Source of the DNA: JADZGC01 sp964613485
Lineage (GTDB): Bacteria; Patescibacteriota; Saccharimonadia; CAILAD01; GCA-016700035
Assembly: GCA_964613485.1 (NCBI GenBank)
Contig: CAZTHB010000014.1
Span: 1 to 20,088, forward strand
DNA: 20,088 bases
Direction: 5' to 3'
The notes under the pieces are model-generated. The model saw only the letters and a program-made list of their open reading frames with translations. It ran no database searches and was not told where the DNA came from. This document shows, piece by piece, positions 6,685 through 13,683 of the stretch; position 1 is the stretch's first letter; every line of letters starts with the position of its first letter. The position numbers and the translations under genes were made by a program.

Positions 6685-6885
6685 ATGAACAAGTCATGGT
6701 GGAAAATCATGATGTACTCTGATCCAAAGTGGTATGGGATTGGTCGGATTTGGGGCACCAAGGAATCCAATGAGGCAGCGGACGAGTATGAGTCCGAGAT
6801 AGGCCCTGCTGCGATCTTCATCCTCGTCCTCTTCGTGATTGGACTGGCGGCCTTCGGGCTCTTGAAGCTGCTTGGTGTAATCTAA
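6685..6885 (+). CDS. Small single-pass membrane protein, unknown
   Basis: A 66-aa protein with one clear membrane helix at residues about 42-64 (PAAIFILVLFVIGLAAFGLL). It is preceded by a basic, Trp-rich N-terminus (MNKSWWKIMMY) and an acidic stretch (ESNEAADEYESE, about 28-39). The charge pattern suggests an N-terminus that may lie on the membrane surface. The start is supported by AAAGGAT about 5 nt before the ATG. It is co-transcribed with the 132-aa protein 9 bp upstream and ends just before a strong terminator. The function is unknown; partnership with the upstream protein is an inference from the operon. Confidence 0.65.
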   Translation: MNKSWWKIMMYSDPKWYGIGRIWGTKESNEAADEYESEIGPAAIFILVLFVIGLAAFGLLKLLGVI

Positions 6886-6891
6886 TCTTCT

Positions 6892-6921
6892 CCACCTGCT
6901 CTTTTCAATAAGAGTGGGTGG
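6892..6921 (+). terminator. Terminator of the 6277-6885 operon
   Basis: 12-bp hairpin CCACCTGCTCTT / AAGAGTGGGTGG (two G-T pairs) around TTCAAT, followed by TTTTC. It starts 7 bp after the stop codon. Confidence 0.85.
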
Positions 6922-6933
6922 TTTTCATATTAC

Positions 6934-6962
6934 TAGACAATAGCTTCCCCTTATGCTATAAT
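6934..6962 (+). promoter_or_regulatory. Promoter of the DEAD-box helicase gene
   Basis: -35 TAGACA (6934-6939, five of six), 17-bp spacer, -10 TATAAT (6957-6962, perfect) with TGC just upstream (extended -10). The predicted start near 6969 leaves a leader of about 90 nt that is almost wholly structured. Confidence 0.75.
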
Positions 6963-6968
6963 CGATTC

Positions 6969-7060
6969 CGATACACAAGTATCGTGATGAATATCGAGTT
7001 ATTAGTCTAATCTCGCCCGTTCATCAGATTAGATAAATAACTCATAAGAAAGATATTCAT
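6969..7060 (+). promoter_or_regulatory. Structured 5' leader enclosing the helicase start codon
   Basis: A short hairpin CGATAC-ACAA-GTATCG (6969-6984) is followed by a long one built of three perfect helices. ATGAATATC (6987-6995) pairs with GATATTCAT (7052-7060), GAGTTATT (6996-7003) with AATAACTC (7036-7043), and TCTAATCT (7006-7013) with AGATTAGA (7026-7033). The helices enclose the 12-nt loop CGCCCGTTCATC. The outermost helix includes the first two bases of the ATG at 7059, and an unpaired 8-nt bulge (7044-7051) holds the only Shine-Dalgarno-like bases (AAGAAAG). There is no U-tract, so it is not a terminator. It should restrict translation initiation until it is opened. The pairings are seen directly; the regulatory role (cold response or autoregulation by the helicase) is inferred. 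Confidence 0.7.
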
Positions 7061-8282
7061 GCCACGACACTCGTTTGGCGGTAACCGCCACAGCGGGCGC
7101 AGCAATGCACGCCCAAAACGCAATAATCACCCTAACTTCGGTCGCCGCGACAACTCTAAGCCGCGCCACCGCGGACAATACATCGACCCATCTCGCTTCG
7201 TAAATAAAGCAGTAGCTCCAGCTGAAGAAGTCATATTCGAGCCAAAGCATAGCTTCACAGACTTCGGCTTCCGAGACGACCTCTTAAGGAACATACTGCA
7301 TAAGGGGTATACGACCCCTACCGCAATTCAAGACGGATCTATTCATGCCAGCCTTGAGGGTAAAGACGTGATTGGCCTCGCTAATACCGGTACAGGTAAG
7401 ACCGCTGCATTTGCATTACCTATCCTGCAGCGCCTGCTCACCGATCTCAAGGGCTCGACAGCGCTGATTGTTGCTCCTACGCGCGAACTTGCGCTCCAGA
7501 TCGACAACGAGATCAAGTCCTTTTCTAAGGGTCTGGGTATCTTTACTGCCCTTTGCCTCGGAGGCATGCCAATCGGTCGTCAGATCGCAGCTCTTCACCG
7601 TCGGCCACAAATTGTCATCGGTACACCAGGTCGCCTGAAAGACCTCTTCAATCAGCGCGCTCTTAAGCTCGACCGCGTCGGCATCGTTGTGCTCGATGAA
7701 GCTGATCATATGCTTGACATGGGTTTCATCAAAGACATCAACTTCCTTCTCGATCAACTACCTGCAAAACGTCAATCACTCTGCTTTAGCGCAACCATCA
7801 CCCCAACCATTCAGAGCTTAATGGACAAGATGCTAACAGATCCCATCACTGTATCGGTTCGTACGAAAGAAACAAGCGAACATGTAGACCAGGATGTCAT
7901 TCGCGCAGGTTCGAAAGAACACAAGATCGAACTCCTGAATGACCTACTGGCTCAGCCCGAGTTCGAACGAGTGCTGATCTTTGGCGAGACGAAGTTTGGC
8001 GTGCAACGCTTAGCCGATTCCCTCACAAAAGATGGTATCCGCGCCGAAGCTATTCATGGTAATAAGTCACAACCGCAGCGTCAGCGTGCCCTCCAGGCCT
8101 TCCGCGAGGGTAAAGCTCGTGTATTGGTTGCGACAGATGTAGCAGCACGTGGTATCGACATTCCAAATGTGAGCCACGTGATAAACTTCGACCAGCCAAG
8201 TACCTATGATGACTACATTCACCGCATCGGTCGTACTGGCCGAGCAGGTAATGTAGGTAAAGCTCTTACATTCGTTTCATAG
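7059..8282 (+). CDS. DEAD-box ATP-dependent RNA helicase
   Basis: Unwinds RNA duplexes using ATP; such proteins assist ribosome assembly, RNA decay and cold adaptation. At 407 aa it has the complete core: Q motif (TPTAIQ, Q91), Walker A ANTGTGKT (108-115), PTREL (140-144), TPGR (189-192), DEAD (213-216), SAT (244-246), ATDVAARGID (358-367) and HRIGRTGR (388-395). The N-terminal 45 residues are basic, with many Arg/Asn/Gly/His residues, and probably bind RNA. Unusually, the basic tail is at the N-terminus and the protein ends right after motif VI, without the C-terminal extension common in RhlE/DeaD/CshA. It is closest in style to RhlE-type enzymes. Translation probably depends on melting of the leader hairpin at 6987-7060. 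Confidence 0.95.
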   Translation: MPRHSFGGNRHSGRSNARPKRNNHPNFGRRDNSKPRHRGQYIDPSRFVNKAVAPAEEVIFEPKHSFTDFGFRDDLLRNILHKGYTTPTAIQDGSIHASLEGKDVIGLANTGTGKTAAFALPILQRLLTDLKGSTALIVAPTRELALQIDNEIKSFSKGLGIFTALCLGGMPIGRQIAALHRRPQIVIGTPGRLKDLFNQRALKLDRVGIVVLDEADHMLDMGFIKDINFLLDQLPAKRQSLCFSATITPTIQSLMDKMLTDPITVSVRTKETSEHVDQDVIRAGSKEHKIELLNDLLAQPEFERVLIFGETKFGVQRLADSLTKDGIRAEAIHGNKSQPQRQRALQAFREGKARVLVATDVAARGIDIPNVSHVINFDQPSTYDDYIHRIGRTGRAGNVGKALTFVS

Positions 8283-8292
8283 CAAAGCCACC

Positions 8293-8310
8293 ATGCGCGT
8301 CAATGCGCAT
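8293..8310. other. Hairpin downstream of the DEAD-box gene
   Basis: Perfect 6-bp inverted repeat ATGCGC-GTCAAT-GCGCAT, 10 bp after the stop codon. It has no U-tract and may be a 3' stability hairpin before the terminator. Confidence 0.4.
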
Positions 8311-8323
8311 CTGATAAACTACT

Positions 8324-8346
8324 AAATCCCCGTTAATCGGGGATTT
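8324..8346. terminator. Terminator of the DEAD-box gene, possibly shared with TrmB-like gene
   Basis: 9-bp hairpin AAATCCCCG-TTAAT-CGGGGATTT followed on the plus strand by TT. On the minus strand there is only a short U-run. It lies between the convergent ends at 8282 and 8391. Confidence 0.8.
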
Positions 8347-8390
8347 TTGATGTACACACCTATATATCATTTTTAACGGTTTTGCACTAC

Positions 8391-9164
8391 TTATGTGCTC
8401 AAAGGCTTAGACTGTTCCCACACTACCCCATACAGTTCTCGCATTAGCTCTCGGTGTTCTGGTGAGCGTACGAGGAGCGCATAACCGCTTGCTAATGATG
8501 ATATGTAGAGCACCGAGTCATCGTACATAAACACAGTCGAGCGGAAACGATCCCCTAAGCCACCTGGCATAAGCCTAATCTCGGCTTTATCATAAAACTG
8601 ATCAATGATGGGCTGTTCGATTGGCTCCTGCCAGAGATTTCGCGTCTTGATACCCAATGTATGTCGCAATTCTACGTACTTCTCCACAAATTCCGGTCCT
8701 AGCTGCCAAAAGAAGTTTCTAGTCGGTACAAGGGTGTCTATTTGCCTCGAATGACAATACACCGTCTCCATAATTACATTGCGCACGGCACTCACCCCTT
8801 CGTAGAACGCAACATTAGGCTTGTGGTCACCTTTTTCGGTTGGCTTATGTTGCGCAACGAACTCTGCCAGCTCATATTGTAAGGCTTCTACCTCTTGTTG
8901 CTTGTGTCGCACAATCGTTTCAAGGCGAGTCATCGGTTCTAATCTAAAGCGCTGATCATCATCGAGCCCAGTCTTAGACAGCAACCCCCTACGTTCGAGC
9001 GCGCTCAACGCATAATACACGGTTGGCCGGCTACGATTTGTAGTCTGCACTATTTCACGAGCCCCTTGCGCACCATGCAATAGCGCTAAATAGACGTCGA
9101 TTTCAGCTTCTGACAGATTAAGGCGAGCAAGCAAAGAGCGTGGTTCAATCATTATCCTGGACAT
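8391..9164 (-). CDS. TrmB-family transcriptional regulator
   Basis: A 257-aa DNA-binding regulator. Residues about 10-75 form a winged helix of the TrmB type (LNLSEAEIDVYLALL, then RSRPTVYYALSALERRGLL as the recognition part). A short helical coiled segment follows (about 80-105) and then a C-terminal domain (115-250) of the kind found in TrmB-like sensors (YEGVSAVRNVIMETV; a PTRNFF segment). TrmB proteins are abundant in archaea and in CPR bacteria and usually sense sugars or other small ligands. The ATG at 9164 has its GGAG too close. Met5 (9152), preceded by AGG at 4 nt, may be the true start. It is divergent from the HD hydrolase gene, so it may control that gene and itself through the dyad at 9174-9195. 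Confidence 0.85.
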   Translation of the reverse strand: MSRIMIEPRSLLARLNLSEAEIDVYLALLHGAQGAREIVQTTNRSRPTVYYALSALERRGLLSKTGLDDDQRFRLEPMTRLETIVRHKQQEVEALQYELAEFVAQHKPTEKGDHKPNVAFYEGVSAVRNVIMETVYCHSRQIDTLVPTRNFFWQLGPEFVEKYVELRHTLGIKTRNLWQEPIEQPIIDQFYDKAEIRLMPGGLGDRFRSTVFMYDDSVLYISSLASGYALLVRSPEHRELMRELYGVVWEQSKPLST

Positions 9165-9173
9165 TCTCCAAAT

Positions 9174-9195
9174 ATTAGGTCATAAGTTGTCTAAT
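9174..9195. promoter_or_regulatory. Candidate TrmB-like operator and minus-strand -10
   Basis: A dyad ATTAG-N12-CTAAT lies in the divergent promoter region, 10 bp upstream of the regulator's start codon. Just beside it, 9200-9205 reads TATAAT on the minus strand (perfect -10, no clear -35). The dyad would cover the regulator's own transcript start, fitting autorepression. This is an inference from position and symmetry. Confidence 0.35.
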
Positions 9196-9210
9196 GGTTA
9201 TTATACACAG

Positions 9211-9239
9211 TTAACAGTACTCTCTTCACAGACTATATT
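9211..9239 (+). promoter_or_regulatory. Promoter of the HD-domain gene
   Basis: -35 TTAACA (9211-9216, five of six), 17-bp spacer, -10 TATATT (9234-9239, five of six). The predicted leader is about 30 nt and carries GGGGGG directly before the start codons. Confidence 0.65.
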
Positions 9240-9277
9240 CAATATGTACCTTAACATCAAGCCGTAACAACGGGGGG

Positions 9278-9913
9278 ATGATGAAAAACAACATGATGCA
9301 ACGATGGGTCAACCTGACGAAAGACTCGCCCGCCAGTCTGAGCATGTGTCTCCAAGTTTTCGACGCAATCGAAAGCCATTACGAAGGTCGCCCATATCAC
9401 AGTCTGTATGGCCACATCGATCAACTACTCAGCCGGCAAGAGGAATACTTCCCGGACGCGCCTCTCGACGTAATCCTGGCCATTTGGTTCCATGACATCT
9501 TCAACACTCCTGGATTCCTGAAAAACGAGGAATTCAGTGTAGAACTCATGCGATTCCTGCTCTCGTACCGCGGCCCATCCCAGCATGACCTCTTCCGCGA
9601 AGAAGCTGTCGAAAAAGCAGCCATCCACATCCTGGCAACGCGCGACCATGTAGCGATGACGCCAGAGACTGCCGTCATGTGTGACCTTGACCTGCTATCG
9701 CTCGCCGGTACGCCCGAGGGATATGATGCGATTACCGCACGCGTCCGCGAAGAGTTCAATCACTACCCGCATGATTGGTGGGCAGCTGGTCGCAGGCGCT
9801 TCATCGAACGATTTCTCGCCCGCCCGTTCATCTTCCAGACCGAGCGGATGCAAGAATGGTTTGAGCAAGCGGCACGCACAAACCTTGAGCGCGAATACCA
9901 GCTCTACCAGTAG
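9278..9913 (+). CDS. Predicted metal-dependent HD-superfamily phosphohydrolase (COG4339-like)
   Basis: A 211-aa soluble protein of the HD superfamily, which hydrolyses phosphate esters with bound divalent metals. Seen: YHSLYGH (H41, H46), the HD pair H72-D73 in IWFHDIF, NEEFS near 83-87, ATRDH (H124) and CDLDLLSL (D136/D138). The C-terminal part, with VREEF, GRRRFIERFL and ARTNLEREY, matches the layout of the uncharacterised COG4339 family. The substrate is unknown, though nucleotides or phospho-metabolites are likely. The start is ambiguous. ATG 9278 directly abuts GGGGGG, so the next ATG (9281) or Met6 (9293) may be used. It is followed after 14 bp by an unknown gene, with which it shares the terminator at 10306-10335. 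Confidence 0.85.
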   Translation: MMKNNMMQRWVNLTKDSPASLSMCLQVFDAIESHYEGRPYHSLYGHIDQLLSRQEEYFPDAPLDVILAIWFHDIFNTPGFLKNEEFSVELMRFLLSYRGPSQHDLFREEAVEKAAIHILATRDHVAMTPETAVMCDLDLLSLAGTPEGYDAITARVREEFNHYPHDWWAAGRRRFIERFLARPFIFQTERMQEWFEQAARTNLEREYQLYQ

Positions 9914-9927
9914 AAGGAGTCTACATA

Positions 9928-10302
9928 ATGGGGCTTAACTTCATCACTAGCAGTCATCATGGTGACCGATCGTGGGGCTGCGCTCATCAAGAAGCAAGAG
10001 GCCTAGCAAACAACCAGATCCGTGCACTGCCACTTCCGCCCAATCCTGATCCGCACAAATTCACTATTGAGCGCGTGAAGCGAACCGGTGACTATATGAG
10101 CCTCTTGGTTCATTACCCTGGCTGTACCAACTATGAAGGCCGGAAGATTCTTGTCCTAGCGGGTATCACGGAGCCACAATTGCGCGCGATGCAGGTACTC
10201 GACCCTCATTTCCTCGAAGATGGCCCAGTCATCGCTCGCTTCCGTCCTGATGAGCATGGATGGGAGCTGGCACTTCGTCTCATGCACCTACTACTCAACT
10301 AA
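9928..10302 (+). CDS. Unknown 124-aa protein downstream of the HD hydrolase
   Basis: I do not recognise this protein. It is soluble and has no signal peptide. A His/Gly-rich N-terminus (SSHHGDRSWGCAHQEA, 8-23) could bind a metal. The middle has a beta-strand-rich character (FTIERVKR, YMSLLVHYPG), and the C-terminal half (KILVLAGITEPQLRAMQVL, then WELALRLMHLLL) looks alternately stranded and helical. AAGGAGT about 8 nt before the ATG supports the start. The 14-bp gap to the HD hydrolase and the shared terminator indicate an operon, so it may act in the same pathway. Confidence 0.65.
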   Translation: MGLNFITSSHHGDRSWGCAHQEARGLANNQIRALPLPPNPDPHKFTIERVKRTGDYMSLLVHYPGCTNYEGRKILVLAGITEPQLRAMQVLDPHFLEDGPVIARFRPDEHGWELALRLMHLLLN

Positions 10303-10305
10303 CAT

Positions 10306-10335
10306 AATACCCTCAGGCAACTTCCTGAGGGTATT
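10306..10335 (+). terminator. Terminator of the HD-hydrolase operon
   Basis: Perfect 12-bp hairpin AATACCCTCAGG / CCTGAGGGTATT around CAACTT, followed by TCTTTGTTT. It may also help stop the convergent minus-strand cluster ending at 10357, though it lacks a U-run in that direction. Confidence 0.9.
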
Positions 10336-10356
10336 TCTTTGTTTAACTCCGGCGTA

Positions 10357-10992
10357 TTAGTTACTATCAGGCGTAGGTGATGCCCTAAGCTGATCTCTCA
10401 GATCTTGAAGCATGCGCTGCTGGTCCTCTTCGGTCAGCTCATCACTGTTTTGATAATCAGGGGTGTAGGTCCGTTTCTTTTCCGGCACGGTAAACTTCAC
10501 ACACTGCTCACCAGCTCCATGCTTAACTTGCTGAATGGTTGTGGAGCTATACCTCGACGAACTCGAAGATGTACTAGTAGCGACCTCTTTATCCCCTTCC
10601 TCATTTGCTTTGGCAAACTTTGTGCACAACTGATACTCACGACTCGATTGATTATCGTATTTATAGGCATATTCTTTGTTGGTCTGCGGATCACGTATTG
10701 CGATACCGGAGAAAGACGACAAGATACTACCCAATACGCCGCCATCAGCTTCGCTACCATTCGAGCCATTTTTCTCTCGGTTTAGTGTCAGGAGTGTTTC
10801 GGGTAGCTTATTATTCGAATTGAAATATGTGACTATTCCACTATGTATCCTCTGAAAATCAGATTCACGCTGACGATCATAAATCTTTGCCTGTTTGTCA
10901 TTTGGGGTAATCATGATGACGTACCCAAATCCAAACAGGACCGTAAGAATCACTGAGATCACAATTGTAATTAATGTATGCGTTTGCTTCAT
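10357..10992 (-). CDS. Membrane-anchored pilin-like protein
   Basis: A 211-aa protein with a short positive N-terminus and one membrane helix (about 8-30). The following region (DRQRESDFQRIHSGIVTYFN, then LPETLL) resembles the alpha-1 helix and post-helix segment of type IV pilin or pseudopilin-like proteins. It lacks the usual GFTLxE prepilin cleavage motif, so it is probably retained as a membrane anchor and is not processed. Two cysteines (near 122 and 163) could form a disulfide. A Ser/Thr-rich stretch (about 139-151) and a charged C-terminus suggest an exposed, flexible part. Its ATG overlaps the TGA of the upstream DUF5671-like gene by 4 bp (ATGA). The exact role is unknown. Confidence 0.6.
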   Translation of the reverse strand: MKQTHTLITIVISVILTVLFGFGYVIMITPNDKQAKIYDRQRESDFQRIHSGIVTYFNSNNKLPETLLTLNREKNGSNGSEADGGVLGSILSSFSGIAIRDPQTNKEYAYKYDNQSSREYQLCTKFAKANEEGDKEVATSTSSSSSRYSSTTIQQVKHGAGEQCVKFTVPEKKRTYTPDYQNSDELTEEDQQRMLQDLRDQLRASPTPDSN

Positions 10993-11855
10993 ACTAATCT
11001 ATCCTCCGCCACAGTTGTATAGAGCCAGAAAAAGTAAATGCAGGCAAAGACAATATCAACAAGCACTGGCACAACATTGATTGCGCTAAATGAATAATTG
11101 AGCGCTTCGAATATCGCAGAGCCGATTTGTCCAATCAGCGCCAAAATCGTTAATACCATAAATATATATGAGATTTTTTTCATTGCCTGGGTAGGTACAT
11201 CTGGATGAGAGCTTTTGTAGCTATCTACCTTAATAGTAGCGATCAGGAATAAGGGCAAGCATACGACAAAAGCACTTAGTAGTGAATTACCGAGTATAAT
11301 GCTCAGTCGTTCACCAAACAAAATGTCGTCTGGATTGGTTTGAAGCCCAAGCAATAGTTTCTGAAGAGTACCATTACTCGTAACGGTACTTGTAGCAATA
11401 AACATAATACCGAGGGTCAATACACTGATTGCGTACCAAAACGTTTGCCAGCGCCCAGATGGCTTGGGTAATGCGCCGGGGTCAGGTATTGCTGTCTCGA
11501 TCGGCTCACCATTCGGACCGATTTGCTGGCCGAGCTGCATTGGCCCATGGCCTGCATTGGGTTCGGACTGACTAGAGGCAGCTTGCTGGTTACTAGATCT
11601 GACTTCCGGTGCATCTTGTGGACGCAGTGTGTGATCTTCGGTGGACTTTTGAGGTACTGGCACATCACGTATTTCATGCTCGAATGCAGGACTCGGCTGG
11701 ATATTCGTGTGCCCTACCGAGCCAGTTGGTTGGGTGTGTCCTTGTGGCTGGTTGCCGAATCCTGGTTCACTACTCGGATGATTGTCTCCATGCGGATCAC
11801 CACCTTGAGGGAACCCCTGTGTGAGTTTGCCCCCTTGATTTTGCGGTGTATCCAC
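10989..11855 (-). CDS. DUF5671-like polytopic membrane protein with disordered N-terminus
   Basis: A 288-aa protein. The first 125 or so residues are rich in Gly, Pro, Gln, His and Ser and look unstructured. The remainder has four hydrophobic segments (about 137-158, 185-208, 228-250 and 260-282) in the style of the DUF5671-type membrane domain seen in CPR genomes. The assignment is from general likeness, not a conserved motif. It overlaps the pilin-like gene by 4 bp and follows the parvulin gene by 18 bp. It may serve as an assembly partner or scaffold for the pilin-like protein. The function is not known. Confidence 0.6.
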   Translation of the reverse strand: MDTPQNQGGKLTQGFPQGGDPHGDNHPSSEPGFGNQPQGHTQPTGSVGHTNIQPSPAFEHEIRDVPVPQKSTEDHTLRPQDAPEVRSSNQQAASSQSEPNAGHGPMQLGQQIGPNGEPIETAIPDPGALPKPSGRWQTFWYAISVLTLGIMFIATSTVTSNGTLQKLLLGLQTNPDDILFGERLSIILGNSLLSAFVVCLPLFLIATIKVDSYKSSHPDVPTQAMKKISYIFMVLTILALIGQIGSAIFEALNYSFSAINVVPVLVDIVFACIYFFWLYTTVAEDRLV

Positions 11856-11873
11856 CTGACCCTCCTATTAGTC

Positions 11874-12980
11874 TTATGGCTGGAAGTAGCGGACTACTTT
11901 TGCTTTTGATCGCTGCTCATTTAGCCAAGTCTCGAGATCAACGCCCTTGATCAAGATATGAGACACCTTTACCTGGTCGTCCTTCTTCTCAAGAGCCTTG
12001 ATAATGTGGTAGCCGAATTGCGTCTTTACTACCCCGCTCACCTCGTTTGGCTGCAATGCAAACGCAGCATCTTCAAATTCCTTCACAGTCTGGCCTTTAG
12101 AGATAAACCCGAGATCGCCGCCGCTTGCTGCCGATGTGTCTTCACTGTACTTCTTAGCAAGCTCTGCAAAATCACCGCCTGCCTTGACTTGACTTAAAAC
12201 ATCATCCGCTTTTGTCTTAGCAGCCCCATTGCGTGATGGGTCATTTGTAATTTTATCTGCAAGTTTCTTCTGCACGAGATTAAACTTAATCTTTTTCTTA
12301 AAGTCTTCGATGGTCCACCCGTAGAGTTTCTGGAGAGTTTCTTTGACCTTATCATCACCCCCGGCACTCTCTGAGAGTTTCTTAAACTCTTCTTCCACTT
12401 CCTTGCTCGTAACAGTGATGCGCTCTTTAGCGGCTTCTTGAGCGATAATCTGCTGATCAACGAGCTGGCCAAATAGTTGTTCTTTCAAGTCTGCTAATCG
12501 CTTCTTGCCTTCTTCGCTCGACAAATCTTCTTGCTGTGATTCATAGAACTTCTTGATGCTACGCATCTCAAAGAGATATGTGCCGTAGGTTTCAGCATTC
12601 CAGAGGATATTGCCATTTACGCTCACTACAGGATACGGAATGATATTTGCAGCAATTTCTGTCGCACGATCATCACGCTTCATCTTGTAGATCATGACGC
12701 CAAAGACAGCTATGGTAATAAATAATGCTGCCAAGGCTGCGGTAGATGACAGTATAATAAGCCGGCGATTTGGCCCCGTTTTCACGCCAAGCTTCTGAAG
12801 ACGCTGGCGAAACGCGCTTGTTTTCTTAGTATCCTTCTTAGCTGCATCGGTATCTGCTACATTTGCAGCCAGCACCTTATCCTTTGCACTGACTTTCTTC
12901 GTGGCTGCTTTGCTTGTCTTTGAGATCTTAGCCGTTGATTTGCGGCTCGTCTTCTTGGCTTTCTTATCTGCTTCGGCCAT
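11874..12980 (-). CDS. Membrane-anchored peptidyl-prolyl isomerase (parvulin, PrsA/SurA-like)
   Basis: A 368-aa extracytoplasmic folding factor. Residues 1-70 are an Ala/Lys/Thr-rich cytoplasmic tail, 74-97 form a membrane helix, 115-245 form a SurA/PrsA-like chaperone region opening with VVSVNGNILW, and about 255-330 form the rotamase core (GGDFAELAKKYSED, SGGDLGF, FGYHIIKAL). An oddity is the first strand of a parvulin domain, usually a HILV/HILI motif before the core. Here it appears after it (VKVSHILIKG, 337-346) and is absent upstream, which suggests a circularly permuted parvulin. The gene lies 18 bp upstream of the DUF5671-like gene and 47 bp after the PH-domain gene, suggesting joint work on exported proteins. 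The family call is firm; activity is not shown. Confidence 0.9.
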   Translation of the reverse strand: MAEADKKAKKTSRKSTAKISKTSKAATKKVSAKDKVLAANVADTDAAKKDTKKTSAFRQRLQKLGVKTGPNRRLIILSSTAALAALFITIAVFGVMIYKMKRDDRATEIAANIIPYPVVSVNGNILWNAETYGTYLFEMRSIKKFYESQQEDLSSEEGKKRLADLKEQLFGQLVDQQIIAQEAAKERITVTSKEVEEEFKKLSESAGGDDKVKETLQKLYGWTIEDFKKKIKFNLVQKKLADKITNDPSRNGAAKTKADDVLSQVKAGGDFAELAKKYSEDTSAASGGDLGFISKGQTVKEFEDAAFALQPNEVSGVVKTQFGYHIIKALEKKDDQVKVSHILIKGVDLETWLNEQRSKAKVVRYFQP

Positions 12981-13027
12981 ATCACTCTCCGTTAGATTAG
13001 CTATTCGTCCTGTGCATCATACACCAA

Positions 13028-13573
13028 CTAGTCCTGATCTGTCGAACTGTATTCCTGTGTAGCCTCCAGGATCTCAGCCTGCAGTCGGGCTGGCTTATAC
13101 AGCGTCTTGATCTTCATGTGACCGCTACCCGACATTGTCTGGATCTCGATGTCACCATAATGGAAAATCGCTGCTTGCATACCCGGTATGTGGTAATTAA
13201 CACTTTGGATATTATTGAGTGTCAGGCTTTCAACTGTTCTCCGAAACGGGCCTTTTTGCTTGATCATCGTCAGTTCTTCTTCAGTCAAAATCAGCACTGT
13301 AAAGTACCAGCTCGAGAAATGATAGGCCCAATACACGAGCAATACTAATGACCAGGCCAGGAGCCACTTGATAGTCAGCGGCTGCCACGAATAAGCATTG
13401 GCCGTTGCGATCGACCATGGCACGAGTCCAACCAATATAATGACCAAGCCCATGATGAGCGGGACGCGCAAGACTATGGGGAACTGTCGCTCGACGAATA
13501 TTACATCTGGCTCTTGCCCATCATCTACATCATGCTCTGCAGCACGCTCAATTACCCGATCACGCTTTGTCAT
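13028..13573 (-). CDS. Membrane protein with bacterial PH domain (bPH2/DUF304-like)
   Basis: A 181-aa protein: an acidic and basic N-terminus (1-30), two membrane helices (about 36-58 and 69-92), then a bacterial pleckstrin-homology-like domain (about 93-172). The PH-like domain has the characteristic strands YFTVLILTEEELTMIKQKG, ESLTLNNIQSVNYH and GDIEIQTMSGSG. Such proteins have an unclear role, with proposed membrane stress or scaffolding functions. It is the first gene of the minus-strand cluster with the parvulin. There is no clear Shine-Dalgarno sequence before the ATG at 13573, and it is divergent from tRNA-Arg. Confidence 0.8.
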   Translation of the reverse strand: MTKRDRVIERAAEHDVDDGQEPDVIFVERQFPIVLRVPLIMGLVIILVGLVPWSIATANAYSWQPLTIKWLLAWSLVLLVYWAYHFSSWYFTVLILTEEELTMIKQKGPFRRTVESLTLNNIQSVNYHIPGMQAAIFHYGDIEIQTMSGSGHMKIKTLYKPARLQAEILEATQEYSSTDQD

Positions 13574-13640
13574 ACGCTTATGCTACCAGGCAACACCTTA
13601 AGAATAAAGCTTTCATCTCGCGTATATCTGAAGCACTTGA

Positions 13641-13646
13641 TATAAT
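13641..13646 (+). promoter_or_regulatory. Candidate -10 of tRNA-Arg
   Basis: Perfect TATAAT 38 bp before the tRNA 5' end. I see no good -35 at 16-18 bp upstream, so the promoter assignment is moderate. Confidence 0.45.
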
Positions 13647-13683
13647 GATGGCGCTCCTTGAACTAATCGCATGTGCCGTTTTT

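Noticed and set aside
6987..7060. The DEAD-box leader hairpin as an intrinsic terminator or attenuator
   Set aside because: There is no U-run after the stem, and the stem runs into the start codon. Translational control fits better.
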